Counted from the first letter of the stretch, positions 37,076 to 46,950 are shown. The stretch is 64,000 nt of DNA from Akkermansiaceae bacterium (GCA_905182405.1 CAJJBQ010000002.1:2245317-2309316); one strand, 5' to 3'. Made by a program: numbers and translations. The notes: generated by a model from the letters alone, not told the origin.

Positions 37076-38665
37076 TCAGGGGGTGGTGATTTCCAGTCTG
37101 AAAAACTCGGAAGAGATCGACGGACTCAAGGGATAGTCCACCACCACCTCAGTCATGCTCAATGGTGCCGGGATCTCGGGCGGGAGCGTAAGGTTGGTCC
37201 AAGCACTCGGATCACTTAAGTCATCGGTCACCTGTAGCTGATAACTGACATCAATCGCGTCATTGTTCCTCAAAACCCCCAGCTTTAATTGATCCCCCTC
37301 TCTGGTGAGATCCAGCAAAGAGCGACTGCCGGCAGTGGCGATTCCGGGATTAGTTGCCGAGAGGTATTCCATGAAGTTTGTCCGACCGTCGAGATCCGGA
37401 TCATCAGATTTTTCTGCAAGGGTCGAAGGGACACCTCCATCGGCGACATTTTCAGCGATCCAGGAAGCGTAAGAATAGCCCAGCCTCATTGTCCCGGAGG
37501 CGCTCCCGGCATAGTTCCCTGAGTCCACCGTCACAAATACGGGATAAACTCCGCGCTCAACCGGAGGGCCGCTTCTGCGGGCATACACCACATCAAAAGG
37601 CAAATCAGACGGTTGAGTCGTCGCCGAGAGTGATTTTGGGGTTCCGTCGGCTACTTGACGCATCTCGGAGAGCGCCACGAGAGCCTCCAGAGGGGTAATT
37701 TCGAGGTTCGCAACCGAGGTCCCCTCATAACCGCTAGCGGTGATCGTCGCACTCACCCGATATCCACCCGCATCAAGCGGTGTTCCAAAAGAGGGATTCG
37801 CGGGGAACGTTCTCACCGTGAATAGGGGTGCCCGTGCTCCGAAGGCTTTTGAGGAGGAAATACCGCTGTCGGTAAACCGAATCATTCTTCCCTCGTCTTC
37901 ATCCAAACCCACCAGCGGAGGGTAATCCTCCAAAGCCACATTGAGGGCATTGTATGGTCCGGGAGTCCCCAGGGGATCGAACCCTCCTGATTCGGTATTG
38001 TAGGCGACAAGAACTGCGATTTCTCCTGACAACTCCACGGGATCGTTGAAATCAAGGCGGGCGTTGAAAGCAACGCTACTATAAGGATACTCACTCCCAT
38101 CATCCAGAGTGGCCGGCCTCCAGGGAATCAAGGTTGGGGTGGTCTTCTGGGCCAGGAGGGTCAGGGAATTCCCCTGGACACGATAAACAATGATCGTCAG
38201 GGGATGCAGGTAGCCTTTGGGATTTTCACTCGCTAAGGCCGGCCAATCGGACGCTTTCGCAAAATTCACCATGGCAACCTCAACCGATTCCAGAAAGCGA
38301 TTGCTCCCACCGAGGTTCAGCCCCTCTCCCAAGACTCGATCTCCTTTCCCTTGAGCGACCAAGCCTTCGATTCCAAAGCTTACATACGAAGGCTCGGGCA
38401 CTGCTGGAATGGTTTGAAACACCACTTCGGATTGGATTCTCGGGACAATTGAGACACTCACCGATAGATCCGGAGGGTCGGACGAAATGATGGGGAACTT
38501 GAATTCTCCATCATATTCATGATCGAGTTGGGTGATAAAAACCTCAGCCGGCACAGCAGAGGCGATTTGGCAGAGAGCCCCGATTCCAATTGCGGAGACT
38601 AAACAAAACGACGAGAGAAGCGATTTTTGGGCCCGGGGGAGAAACTTGATCACAAAATTTTTCAT
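37076..38665 (-). CDS. Secreted protein with MBG-type Ig-like domain
   Basis: The protein has 529 residues; a long signal peptide ends near residue 37 (ASAVPAEVF). The first about 290 residues are a beta-rich region of unknown family (FGIEGLVAQGKGDRVLGEGL). An MBG-like bacterial Ig domain at about 320-395 (DGTPKSLSATTQPSDLPFD to YPVFVTVDSGNY) follows. A verrucomicrobial C-terminal module ends the protein (DPDLDGRTNFMEYLSATNP, then SYQLQVTDDL and FFRLEIT), the same type of tail seen in many autotransported or surface proteins of this phylum. A cell-surface role is likely. Confidence 0.75.
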   Translation of the reverse strand: MKNFVIKFLPRAQKSLLSSFCLVSAIGIGALCQIASAVPAEVFITQLDHEYDGEFKFPIISSDPPDLSVSVSIVPRIQSEVVFQTIPAVPEPSYVSFGIEGLVAQGKGDRVLGEGLNLGGSNRFLESVEVAMVNFAKASDWPALASENPKGYLHPLTIIVYRVQGNSLTLLAQKTTPTLIPWRPATLDDGSEYPYSSVAFNARLDFNDPVELSGEIAVLVAYNTESGGFDPLGTPGPYNALNVALEDYPPLVGLDEDEGRMIRFTDSGISSSKAFGARAPLFTVRTFPANPSFGTPLDAGGYRVSATITASGYEGTSVANLEITPLEALVALSEMRQVADGTPKSLSATTQPSDLPFDVVYARRSGPPVERGVYPVFVTVDSGNYAGSASGTMRLGYSYASWIAENVADGGVPSTLAEKSDDPDLDGRTNFMEYLSATNPGIATAGSRSLLDLTREGDQLKLGVLRNNDAIDVSYQLQVTDDLSDPSAWTNLTLPPEIPAPLSMTEVVVDYPLSPSISSEFFRLEITTP

Positions 38666-38782
38666 TCTAAGAGTTGGGGGTCTTGGGTCGCTCTGGTCTC
38701 ACGAGAAAAAAGCGACACACGAGACTAGTAAAATACCATCAGAGGACTCCTTTGTAAATCCTGGAGCGGCCCTGTTTTTGGG

Positions 38783-38943
38783 GTATGGGTTGGCAATCTT
38801 ACTTCGCGCATCCCTCTGATTTTTCGGGCCGGGTGAAGTGGAATCAAAACTCAACCGGCGCCCCCGGAAATGTCGCGACACCAAAACTCCTAATGAGATC
38901 TGCCTCAGCAACTGACTCGCGCACTTCCGGGTTGAAACCGCCT
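38783..38943 (+). mobile_element. IS30-type right-end fragment with internal deletion
   Basis: The plus strand encodes WQSYFAHP, matching the middle of the IS30 transposase at 55005-55961. After a deletion comes the transposase C-terminus (ESKLNRRPRK, then TKTPNEICLSN and stop). The right inverted repeat GCGCACTTCCGGGTTGAAAC follows. It is a dead relic of the same element found at 54978, 61093 and 63643. Confidence 0.8.
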
Positions 38944-39033
38944 CTTAGAAAAAAAGCATTCACAACCCTATGGTAATACTTTGAACTACCACAGACCCTA
39001 AAAATCTGGGCAACAAGGGGCTTTTAGGGGCTA

Positions 39034-39555
39034 TCAGCCTTCGCCCTCCGTTTTTTCGTCTTCATCTGCACTTGTAGAGCGTGGAGTGATTTGAGGCACT
39101 CCTCCGTCCATATCCAGACCATTCCAGCGTTTTTCCTTAATTGAAGTTAGCATATAATTATGCGCCTGTTTGCGGGAATTAGCAACTAGGTCACTAAATT
39201 GCTCGAAAACGCCACCTGTTCTTCCGTGAGGTACAAGCACAGAGAGAAGTAATTTGCGGTATTCAGCAGGAATAGCATTCATAGCCGCTACAACCGATTC
39301 CTCCACAATAGAGATGCTTTGAGATTGTTCGGTTGAAAGAGATGATTCCCTGCCTCTTCGAGCCGCTGGGAAACTTTCCATCGTTGAACCAATTGAACGG
39401 ATTGCTGCCCAATAGGTACTTCGTAATTCATCGTTACCGCAGTTATCTCCCAATTTTAGGGATAGCATCACCGAAGTTAGGTTATCACAGGGTTCTTGAT
39501 TTTCAGCCCATGCTCGCACTTTTTGTGTGTTTATTGTCCAATTATCTATTTTCAT
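39034..39555 (-). CDS. Hypothetical protein
   Basis: This is a 173-residue open frame starting MKIDNWTINTQKVRAWAENQ. It is mostly helical and ends in an acidic tail (SADEDEKTEGEG). No signal peptide, membrane helix or known motif is visible. It lies between two IS30 relics with lower GC than the genes to its left, suggesting it came with the mobile DNA. Function is not recognised. Confidence 0.5.
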   Translation of the reverse strand: MKIDNWTINTQKVRAWAENQEPCDNLTSVMLSLKLGDNCGNDELRSTYWAAIRSIGSTMESFPAARRGRESSLSTEQSQSISIVEESVVAAMNAIPAEYRKLLLSVLVPHGRTGGVFEQFSDLVANSRKQAHNYMLTSIKEKRWNGLDMDGGVPQITPRSTSADEDEKTEGEG

Positions 39556-39671
39556 ATTATTTAAGGTCTACAATGGAAAATAGCTTCGAAAGCCCCTTGA
39601 AACAACTGTAATTTTTTAGCAGTCGAAAAAAATAAAGGGCGGTTTCAGAGTGCTAGCGAATAAATTGTTAG

Positions 39672-40023
39672 AGTTACAGAGGCGGGGGGTTTTTAGTCTG
39701 GTTTTACAACAAACTGACTATGAGTGAAAAATACCACCGCCTCTGCGCGGAAGATCGCAAAGTAATTCACAACATGAATAAAGGCGGCTTTGGCTAGGCT
39801 GAGATCGGGCAACGATTGGCTTTGGGCAACCGACCGTGAGCAAGGAACTGACGCGAAACAAGGGTAAGTGAGGCCATCGATCCAAGCAGGCTGATGATCT
39901 GGCCAAGGAGAGCCAGAAGCTTAAAAGGGCGCGCCCGAAAGTCATCACCGGAGAGATCACCCTCGTGAATTGCCGAAGAGTCATTGATCCCAAAAGATAA
40001 AGAGAGAACATTTGAAAAATGTG
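39672..40023 (+). mobile_element. Decayed IS30-family copy
   Basis: The left end (CAGAGGCGGGGGGTTTTTAG, then TCTGGTTTTACAACAAACTG) and start codon at 39720 align with the intact IS30 copy ending near 45395. The transposase start SEKYHRLCAEDRKVIHNMN matches NEKYHRLCTENRKTIYNMN. Stops and frameshifts follow after about 25 residues, and the rest dissolves before 40160, where I see no further gene. Confidence 0.8.
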
Positions 40024-40163
40024 CATGGCAACCGCCCGCGATTGAAAACTTTAGGCCGATTAACCGAGCCAGCGCAAGTGGCAGTCCCTAAAAGGACCAG
40101 TTCGGAAACCAACAAATACCCGACCTATCTTGCCGACTTCAAGATTCGGCCCGGTTCTCACCT

Positions 40164-42069
40164 TCATCTGGAGCCTCCCTCCACTAGATGAAAATCTTTA
40201 TCACACCCCCAGCGATAAAGCTTTAGCCCATGAGCCTTTGTTTCATTGATGAGCTCCACCCACCGCTCGTCCGGGAGATTGGAGATTGTGACCACCAAAC
40301 CATCGAGCCGCTCCTTTTTGCTGAGCCCCCCAACTTGGTCCAGCCCCCCAAAGACCATAAAGGATCTAAAAAGCTTTCCCTTGAGGCTGCGGTGCTCGTC
40401 CAAGAAGCCGACAATCTGGAAACTCGAAACCCGCTCGCTCCCGCCCACCTTGATAAAATCCACCAAGTGGGCTCCGTTGGCTCCGGCACCATAAACCAAG
40501 ACCCGCTTTTTTGAAGGATCAGCAGCAGCGGATCGGCGCCGGTCCGCGGACACCGCAAATTCCCGCAACATGACCGGGATTGCGCGGGGGGCCAGCACCA
40601 ACCAGAGAGCAAACTGCCCGGCCAGCAAGCCCGCTCGATAATCGGACCAAGTCACATCCTCCTTGTTCAGCGACCAGATCAAGGAAGCCAACAAGCCGGA
40701 CATCGATAGGACCACTCCCACCACAAAAAAGTCGGCGAAAGTCGGGCGGCTCCAGACACGACGGTAGGTGTCAGCCACCCGCAAAAGAACCATCCCGATC
40801 ACCACAAAAAGAAGGAGATAGTTGATTGACCAAACATGCTCGGCATCAAGACGACGACCAAAATTTGTTTCAACAACCATCGCTAAAAAGCACGCCGCTA
40901 AAAGGGCCCCGACATCATAAAGAAAATGTAGCCCTCTATGGGAGAGCCCGAGAGTCCGGCTCCTGATTTTGACGTGCATCAAATCCCCAGCTTCCGTCAA
41001 CTCGATCCGAGCAAAGTAGCGAACGCCAAAAAGCCCAACGATCAAAAGTCCGAATAAGGTCACCACCATAGCCCTGCCACCGGCGACTACCGGGAGAATG
41101 CACAAACCCGCGATCATCACCGCCAAAATCTGAAGAATCAGCGCAACTTTGCGCTGGGTCAGGCCCATCTCGAGGAGGCGGTGGTGCAAGTGGTCTTTAT
41201 CAGCTGAAAAAATCCCACCTTCCTTAACATCCCCCTGACTCTTCTGCATTTCCCGCCGGGAGGATCGGCGCAAAATTGCTAAGATGACATCCAGCAAAGG
41301 CACCCCCGCGATCGCGATGGGAAGCATGAGCGAGCCGATGAGCGCCCGTTCGCCAGCAATGTCGTTGGCCGAAGAGGCGATGAAAAAACCCAGCATCATC
41401 GATCCGGCATCTCCCAAAAAGATCCGGGCTGGATTAAAGTTATAAACCAAAAAACCAGCAACAGCTCCGATCATGAGGATGATAAAAGCAGAATCCCTCC
41501 AATTCCCGGCGCTCAGCGCAATTGCTAAAATCATGGCGAGACTCACAATCACCAGCCCGCCGCACAAACCGTCAAGGCCGTCGATCAGATTAAAGGCATT
41601 AATCAAGGCAACACACCAGATCACGAAAATCACAAGCGCGACCGGAAAGGGAAAGCTGAATCGTCGCGAATGTAAATCCCTCAGGATAGTAGATGTAACA
41701 AAAGACCGCCGCCGCAGTAGCCTGCCCTGCCAACTTCACCAGAGGCTTGAGGCCAGTCCGATCATCGATAAAGCCAACCAGAATTAAGATCGCACTCGAA
41801 ATCGTCCAAGCAATATTTTTGGTGTGATGATGACCAACGAATAAATTCGGGAAAATGGCATCAGCGACCCAAAGGACGATGGTGAATGCCATCCAAATCG
41901 CCAATCCCCCGGCACGAGGCACCGGCGTCACATGAACCCGCCGTTCACCAGGCTCGTCCATCAAACCCAAACGCGGCCCCACCGCGATGAAGATCCTCGT
42001 AAGAATCATTGAAACAAAAAACGCCGTTGCGATGAAGGCAACGGCGTAAATGGGAGTTAAACTTTGCAT
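40164..42069 (-). pseudogene. WecA/MraY-like glycosyl-1-phosphate transferase fused to a CoA-binding domain, frameshifted
   Basis: The gene starts at 42069. The first frame has LMDEPGERRVHVTPVPRAGG and FIDDRTGLKPLVKL; the second has NAFNLIDGLDGLCGG, the Mg/prenyl-phosphate site FNPARIFLGDAGSMMLGF, and KDHLHHRLLEMGL. These make up an undecaprenyl-phosphate N-acetylhexosamine-1-phosphate transferase. The second half has four more membrane helices and a Rossmann/CoA-binding domain (KRVLVYGAGANGAHLVDFI), as in the N-terminal part of FlaA1/WbpM dehydratases. One single-base frame change near 41651-41668, beside CTTTCCCTTTCC, splits the gene. Elsewhere the sequence is undamaged, so a sequencing error or recent mutation is likely. 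It would start lipid-linked polysaccharide synthesis. Confidence 0.82.
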
Positions 42070-42167
42070 GGTTGTAGACGGACTAATACTTGAGAAAATC
42101 TTAATATCTATCTTAATTTATCAACGAATGGTGGTGCTTATCTGATTTTTCAACTGCCCCGCCCGCT

Positions 42168-42833
42168 CTAGTGTTCCGGGTTGAAGATTGGATGCCGGGG
42201 GATATCGGAAAATAAAGAATCCAATCGTAAACGATCAGAGAAAATAACAACCCAAGCGGTTAAAAAAATGATTTTCAGATCGATGAAAAATGAACGATTC
42301 TTTTTATACCAAAGTTCTACCTCCCCTTTAAACGGTGCTATTTCCCGCCGATAGAATTCATGATAATCTTCTCCACTTTCATGGATGATCGTCTCCTCGT
42401 CTCGAAAGATGATTGACCCGATCCCTGTAAGTCCCGGCTGAACGTCTTGGATCTCATCAAGAATTTCAGCAGGGATGTAGTCCCTTGTTTCTTTCGTGAG
42501 TGGCCGCGGCCCGACAATGCTCATATCGCCGATAAAGATATTCCAGAGTTGCGGAATCTCATTGAGCTTCGTCTTCCGCAGAAATTTGCCCAAAGGCAGG
42601 ACGCGAGAGTCTCCCTTCTTAGTAATCGTCCCAGTCCCCAGATTCGGGCTATCCTTGAGCATGGTGGCAAACTTCAAGACGCCAAACGGCTTACCGTTCC
42701 GCCCGACCCGCTTTTGCCGATAAAAAATCTCCCCCTCACCAGTGAATCTGAGAATAACGGCCAAGACAAACCCGATTGGGCAAAACACCAAAAGGGCCAG
42801 ACTAGATAAGATACAATCAAAGATACGCTTCAT
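42168..42833 (-). CDS. Undecaprenyl-phosphate sugar phosphotransferase (WcaJ/PglC family)
   Basis: The protein has 221 residues. The N-terminal hydrophobic hairpin (IFDCILSSLALLVFCPIGFV) and catalytic core are typical: RVGRNGKPFGVLKFATM, LGKFLRKTKLNEIPQLWNI (with the KxDElPQ-like motif as KLNEIPQ), and SIVGPRPLTKE. It transfers a sugar-1-phosphate to undecaprenyl phosphate. KLNEIP in place of the usual KTSLDELP/KTNIDELP is a small variation. It forms a block with the dehydratase upstream and the WecA-like gene downstream. Confidence 0.9.
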   Translation of the reverse strand: MKRIFDCILSSLALLVFCPIGFVLAVILRFTGEGEIFYRQKRVGRNGKPFGVLKFATMLKDSPNLGTGTITKKGDSRVLPLGKFLRKTKLNEIPQLWNIFIGDMSIVGPRPLTKETRDYIPAEILDEIQDVQPGLTGIGSIIFRDEETIIHESGEDYHEFYRREIAPFKGEVELWYKKNRSFFIDLKIIFLTAWVVIFSDRLRLDSLFSDIPRHPIFNPEH

Positions 42834-42977
42834 GCTATTATAGTTTTAGTGCCTTCCCCTCAGCCGAGGTTTTGGATGTCAGTATTCTAAGGGGCAAAGT
42901 CAGATGGAACTCCTTCCGGAAAGAGAGGCTAACACTTCTGAAAAGCCCCCCACGATTAATTTCCTTTTCAACAACCC

Positions 42978-44147
42978 TTACATCCGAGAATCAAGATATT
43001 TTCCTTTCTCCTCATGACTCAGCTCTGGGAGCACTCCGAGATAGGCCTCAACAATCTCTCTCTTATCCCAAGGGCTCGGCGATCCTTTGATTTCTGAAAT
43101 CTTCCGCTCAAATCGCTCGAGTGCTCCACTATCAAAATCGGCTTGGTTTTTGATGACTCCAATCCCTTGGAATGACTCCAAATCAAGGTTCTCATCTCCC
43201 ATGAAGAACTCTTCGTAGGCTTTTTCTCCCGTCGTATCGCTCGCAAAGAAATAGACCGGCCATTGTCGTTTCGAGATCAACTCCTCCGCGCGGCTCCGCG
43301 CTTCGTCCTCCGTCTCGCACTCGACCGGCTCGTATCCATGGCTTTCCAAAAAACGAATCGCGATATCCGAAAACTTAGTCAATTCGAGTTCACCTTCCTG
43401 GTGCGGAAAGAAAATGTCTAAGTTCTCCCCAAAAATTGCCGACATCATGCAAAGCTCACCGGACTCCTGAGGCGTCACAAAGTAGCGTTCTACGTCATTC
43501 GGTGCCGCGAGCGGCTGCCGTTTCATCAAGCGCTGGTTGAAACCATGCAACAAGCTGCCGTCACTGAAAGCCACATTGGCAAAACGCGCCATCGAGACTG
43601 TCACGTCCAGCGACTCGCGCATCAGGAATTTCTCCATGATCCGCTTCGAGCCCCCCATTAGGTTCACGGGATTAGCTGCTTTATCAGTCGAGACCGCAAA
43701 ATACTTGCGCGCACCCATCTGAGCAGCAATCCGTGCTGTCTTCACGGTATTGAAGACATTCACCTCAAGCATCCGCATTAGGGTATATGGATCTTTTTCA
43801 CTCCGGACATGCTTTAGCGCCGAGAGATTACAAATGTAGTCATACGGTTCCCGCGACCCGACAAAGGCATCAAAATACCGGCTTCCAACATCCACCGGCA
43901 CAGTCTGAAAATCTCCACTTCCGTATCCAAGCGTGCTGCGGATATCACGGACCAGCTCAACTAGGTTGTTCTCGCTGATATCAACAACATGGAGAGATGC
44001 GGGATCACGTTTAAAAAACTCACGTACCACCGCCTGTCCAATTGTCCCAGCACCACCAATGACAAGGATTCGGGCGCCACTCACTTTTTCTCGAAGCTCC
44101 TGCTCACGAGAAAGGATGTCGTTATTGAATAGTTTCTCCATTAACAA
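42978..44147 (-). CDS. UDP-N-acetylglucosamine 4,6-dehydratase (short CapD-like)
   Basis: The protein has 389 residues and a soluble Rossmann fold: GGAGTIGQAVVREFF, LSALKHVRSEKDPY, STDKAANPVNLMGGSKRIME (catalytic Thr/Asp/Lys region) and FANVAFSDGSLLHGFNQR. It lacks the N-terminal membrane and CoA-binding half of long FlaA1/WbpM relatives. An equivalent of that half is found fused to the WecA-like gene nearby. It probably converts UDP-GlcNAc to a 4-keto-6-deoxy sugar for surface polysaccharide. An intact IS30 inserts just upstream. Confidence 0.85.
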   Translation of the reverse strand: MLMEKLFNNDILSREQELREKVSGARILVIGGAGTIGQAVVREFFKRDPASLHVVDISENNLVELVRDIRSTLGYGSGDFQTVPVDVGSRYFDAFVGSREPYDYICNLSALKHVRSEKDPYTLMRMLEVNVFNTVKTARIAAQMGARKYFAVSTDKAANPVNLMGGSKRIMEKFLMRESLDVTVSMARFANVAFSDGSLLHGFNQRLMKRQPLAAPNDVERYFVTPQESGELCMMSAIFGENLDIFFPHQEGELELTKFSDIAIRFLESHGYEPVECETEDEARSRAEELISKRQWPVYFFASDTTGEKAYEEFFMGDENLDLESFQGIGVIKNQADFDSGALERFERKISEIKGSPSPWDKREIVEAYLGVLPELSHEEKGKYLDSRM

Positions 44148-44221
44148 TACAATTTTCTCTATTTTTTAATTTTTTTACCAAAGTGGCTTTGATTTGATTA
44201 ATGGGGGATTCAAAGACCTAA

Positions 44222-45395
44222 AGAATAATGGAGAGAGGAATTTTTTAATCTGGTCTTGGGTTCTTATCGTTAGCTTCTTCCCTTCGCGGATTTGCGAGAT
44301 GGAATGACTGGGCGAGCGTAGCGAGACCAGGAGTGGAAGCTCGCAATCTCGCGACGGCCGGTTTGGGGTGCTCTACTCATGAGGCCCTAAGTTGATCAAG
44401 GTGGTCATTTGGCGTGTTGTAGCCAAGGACGTTTCGCGGGCGGTTGTTGATCTCCTCTTCGACCTCTTGCAGTCGATCCGGAGTAATCCCGGTAAAGTCA
44501 GATCCTTTCGGAAAATACTGCCTCACCAGCCCGTTGTAATTCTCCACGCCACCTTTCTCCCACGAACTGTAGGGTTTGCAGAAGTAACTCTCACTTCCCA
44601 ACAGGTCATTCACAAAACCATGTTTCGCGAACTCAAGCCCGTTATCGTAGGTGATGGTTTTGACTTCAAAGTTTCTCAAGATCAAAATCATCGCAATCGC
44701 AACGTCTCTGCTCTCTTTGCTCTCCAGTTTGTAGAGTTTTCCCACCCGGCTTTTGCGTTCGTAGAGTGAGAGCAAGAAGCCGCTTCCGGTGGCACCTTGA
44801 ATCAGGTCTGCCTCCCAGTCACCGTATCGAAGGCGATTCGCTACCTCCTGAGGACGTTCATCGATATCAACACGATTTTTGATCTTCTCGCCCCGGCCAA
44901 CTTTGTTGCGCCGACGATAGCGCCGCGTCCCATTGATGCGCAGTTGCTTCCACAAAAATCCGCCACCTTTGCGATCTTCCAAGATATACTGGTAGATCGA
45001 CTCATGGCTTACCTTGAGCTTCAACAATCCCAATTTTTTACTAATCTGATCAGGGCTGTGTTTGAGAAGTATCCGGGCATCCACCTGTTCCTTCACCTCT
45101 CCGGTGATGACTGCGGCACGCCCCTTTTTCTTCTGCCTTGCCCTTGCCAGTTCATCCGCCTGCTTGTGTCGGTAGCCCCTCTTGCCCTTGTTTCGCTTCA
45201 GCTCCTTGCTGACTGCTGATTGGCTGAAGCCAATCGCTCTTCCGATTTCAGTCTGGCTAAAGTCGGCTTGGTTCATGTTGTAAATCGTCTTACGATTCTC
45301 CGTACAGAGGCGGTGATATTTTTCGTTCATAGTCAGTTTGTTGTAAAACCAGACTAGAAAAATTCCCGTCTCTGTACCTCTAACAATTATTCGGA
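44222..45395 (-). mobile_element. Intact IS30-family insertion sequence
   Basis: Ends resemble each other as inverted repeats: GAGAGGAATTTTTTAATCTG near 44233 and, on the other strand, GAGACGGGAATTTTTCTAG then TCTGGT near 45373. Exact borders are uncertain by about ten bases. The transposase nearly fills the element. Confidence 0.8.
44377..45330 (-). CDS. IS30-family transposase
   Basis: From ATG 45330 (MNEKYHRLCTENRKTIYNM) the protein has 317 residues. An N-terminal helix-turn-helix (QTEIGRAIGFSQSAVSKELK) comes first. The DDE catalytic core shows GDWEADLIQG (first Asp), TYDNGLEFAKH (second Asp) and ENYNGLVRQYFPKGSDF (Glu region). It appears intact. The open frame extends upstream across the left inverted repeat but without homology. 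It moves the element by DDE transposition. Confidence 0.93.
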   Translation of the reverse strand: MNEKYHRLCTENRKTIYNMNQADFSQTEIGRAIGFSQSAVSKELKRNKGKRGYRHKQADELARARQKKKGRAAVITGEVKEQVDARILLKHSPDQISKKLGLLKLKVSHESIYQYILEDRKGGGFLWKQLRINGTRRYRRRNKVGRGEKIKNRVDIDERPQEVANRLRYGDWEADLIQGATGSGFLLSLYERKSRVGKLYKLESKESRDVAIAMILILRNFEVKTITYDNGLEFAKHGFVNDLLGSESYFCKPYSSWEKGGVENYNGLVRQYFPKGSDFTGITPDRLQEVEEEINNRPRNVLGYNTPNDHLDQLRAS

Positions 45396-45527
45396 AAATA
45401 AAAGCACCCGGAGCTCTCAACATTTTCAAAAACTGATGACTTACCAAAAAACAAGGTTTTCGGAGGTGCCCTGTAATGTCAAAAAATCTTTTCATACTTC
45501 AAAACTAACACTTAAGACCAATTCTCA

Positions 45528-46571
45528 TCAGAGCGACTTATACCATTTCGCTACTTTCCCAAGCTCTTCATCCATCGTAACCGGGGGATTCCAATCCAGA
45601 GTTTCCCGGACATGCGATGAATCAACCTGAAGCGAACTGCACAACCGCTGCACTTGCGCCGACTTACCCGTTAGTTTTCCCGCAAACTTCATCAGCCATT
45701 CCGGCACAGGAAGGAGCCGTGGGCTTTTCCCTAACGCCTTTGCAATCCGTGCAACCAATTCCCCCGATGAAACATCATCGCCATCGCAAACGGTAAATGT
45801 TTGACCTCCAGCCCTTGGATCAGTGACACACTTCGAGATCACATCCGAGAAATTACTCAAACTCAAAAGACTGCGCTTATTCTTAACTCCTCCCAAGGGT
45901 AACGGGAGCCCCTTGTCTACCAACTGAATCAACTTCAGGAAATTCGCCTTCACTTCCGGACCATACAGCAACGGAGGACGAAGAATCACCACTTCCATTC
46001 CCGTCGAAGCCTCAATCTCCCGCAAAACAAGCTCCGCCTCATATTTTGAGCGGCCATACGGATCTTCAGGGTGTGGCGCATCGCGTTCGGAGAACGCTGC
46101 CGACAGGTTCATAGCGCTTAGCGCCCGGCTCTTGGTTCCTGGCCTTTCATTGCTGGCCTCCGTTGTCTGACTTCCGTCCTCCGACCTCCGGTCTCTGCTT
46201 TGTAGAGTCGCCTCCCCGTTGACCTTAATCGAACTAATAAAAACAAACCGCTTTACGCCCGCCTTCGCAGCCTCTTCAGCCAAATGACGAGTTCCATCAA
46301 CATTCACCTCACGAAACGCAGCCATCGGATCTTCCGCGGTATCGTTCATAATATGCACCCGTGCGGCCAGGTGAACCACCGCATCGATGCCCGTCAATAC
46401 CAACGACCAATCCGTAGAAGCATCAATGTTACCAACGACAGCCGACTCACAGCCATCAGTCAAAGGCGCTGCCTTCCGCAGCGCACCGCGAACATCTAGA
46501 TCAGCCGCGATCAGCCGTTCACAAACTTTTTTTCCCACAAATCCATTGGGACCTGAAATCAATATCTTCAT
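45528..46571 (-). CDS. NAD-dependent epimerase/dehydratase with an in-frame repeat insertion
   Basis: The protein has 347 residues and an extended SDR fold: NAD loop GPNGFVGKKVCERL (a GxxGxxG motif), LAARVHIM, FVFISSIKVNGEA, catalytic YGRSKYEAE (Tyr-Lys) and LRPPLLYGP. It resembles the UDP-4-keto-sugar reductases and epimerases found beside WecA- and WcaJ-type genes. About 33 residues of Arg/Ser/Thr/Glu-rich sequence lie just before the conserved SERDAPHPEDPYG stretch; they come from a dispersed DNA repeat and keep the frame. It is unclear whether the enzyme tolerates the insertion. Confidence 0.85.
   Translation of the reverse strand: MKILISGPNGFVGKKVCERLIAADLDVRGALRKAAPLTDGCESAVVGNIDASTDWSLVLTGIDAVVHLAARVHIMNDTAEDPMAAFREVNVDGTRHLAEEAAKAGVKRFVFISSIKVNGEATLQSRDRRSEDGSQTTEASNERPGTKSRALSAMNLSAAFSERDAPHPEDPYGRSKYEAELVLREIEASTGMEVVILRPPLLYGPEVKANFLKLIQLVDKGLPLPLGGVKNKRSLLSLSNFSDVISKCVTDPRAGGQTFTVCDGDDVSSGELVARIAKALGKSPRLLPVPEWLMKFAGKLTGKSAQVQRLCSSLQVDSSHVRETLDWNPPVTMDEELGKVAKWYKSL
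46109..46207 (+). repeat. Repeat inserted in-frame in the epimerase gene
   Basis: This segment contains GACTTCCGTCCTCCGACCTCC, similar to 34883-34917, and AGCGCCCGGCTCTTGGTTCC, similar to AGCGCCCGGCTCTTGATTCC in the right part of dispersed-repeat copy 3. It adds 99 bases to the epimerase reading frame. Confidence 0.65.
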
Positions 46572-46792
46572 AAAATCTTAACCCCCCACTTATCCACCGT
46601 CGTTTTTGAACCGTCTACGAAGCCGTAAACCTCATCCTTAAAATCAGCATTGAGCTGGACCCAAAAATCCGGCCATTAGGGAGCTAAACTAAGCTATGGT
46701 GGCGGGGTGCGGGAAATGGATAGGAGATCATTGGTTTAGGTTCAAGGCTGGATTGACGGGTGACTCGAATTTGGGCAGCTGGAGCGCAAGGC

Positions 46793-46945
46793 GTAGCACG
46801 TAACGGAGCGTAGCACGTAACGGAGCGTAGCACGTAACGGAGCGTAGCACGTAACGGAGCGTAGCACGTAACGGAGCGTAGCACGTAACGGAGCGTAGCA
46901 CGTAACGGAGCGTAGCACGTAACGGAGCGTAGCACGTAACGGAGC
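46793..46945 (+). repeat. Nine perfect 17-bp tandem repeats
   Basis: The unit GTAGCACGTAACGGAGC is repeated nine times without a mismatch, then GTAGC begins a tenth. The unit is not a multiple of three, and the block lies beyond the true end of the neighbouring transposase gene, so it is not coding. It is followed directly by a 5/10-bp repeat block. Confidence 0.97.
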
Positions 46946-46950
46946 GTAGC

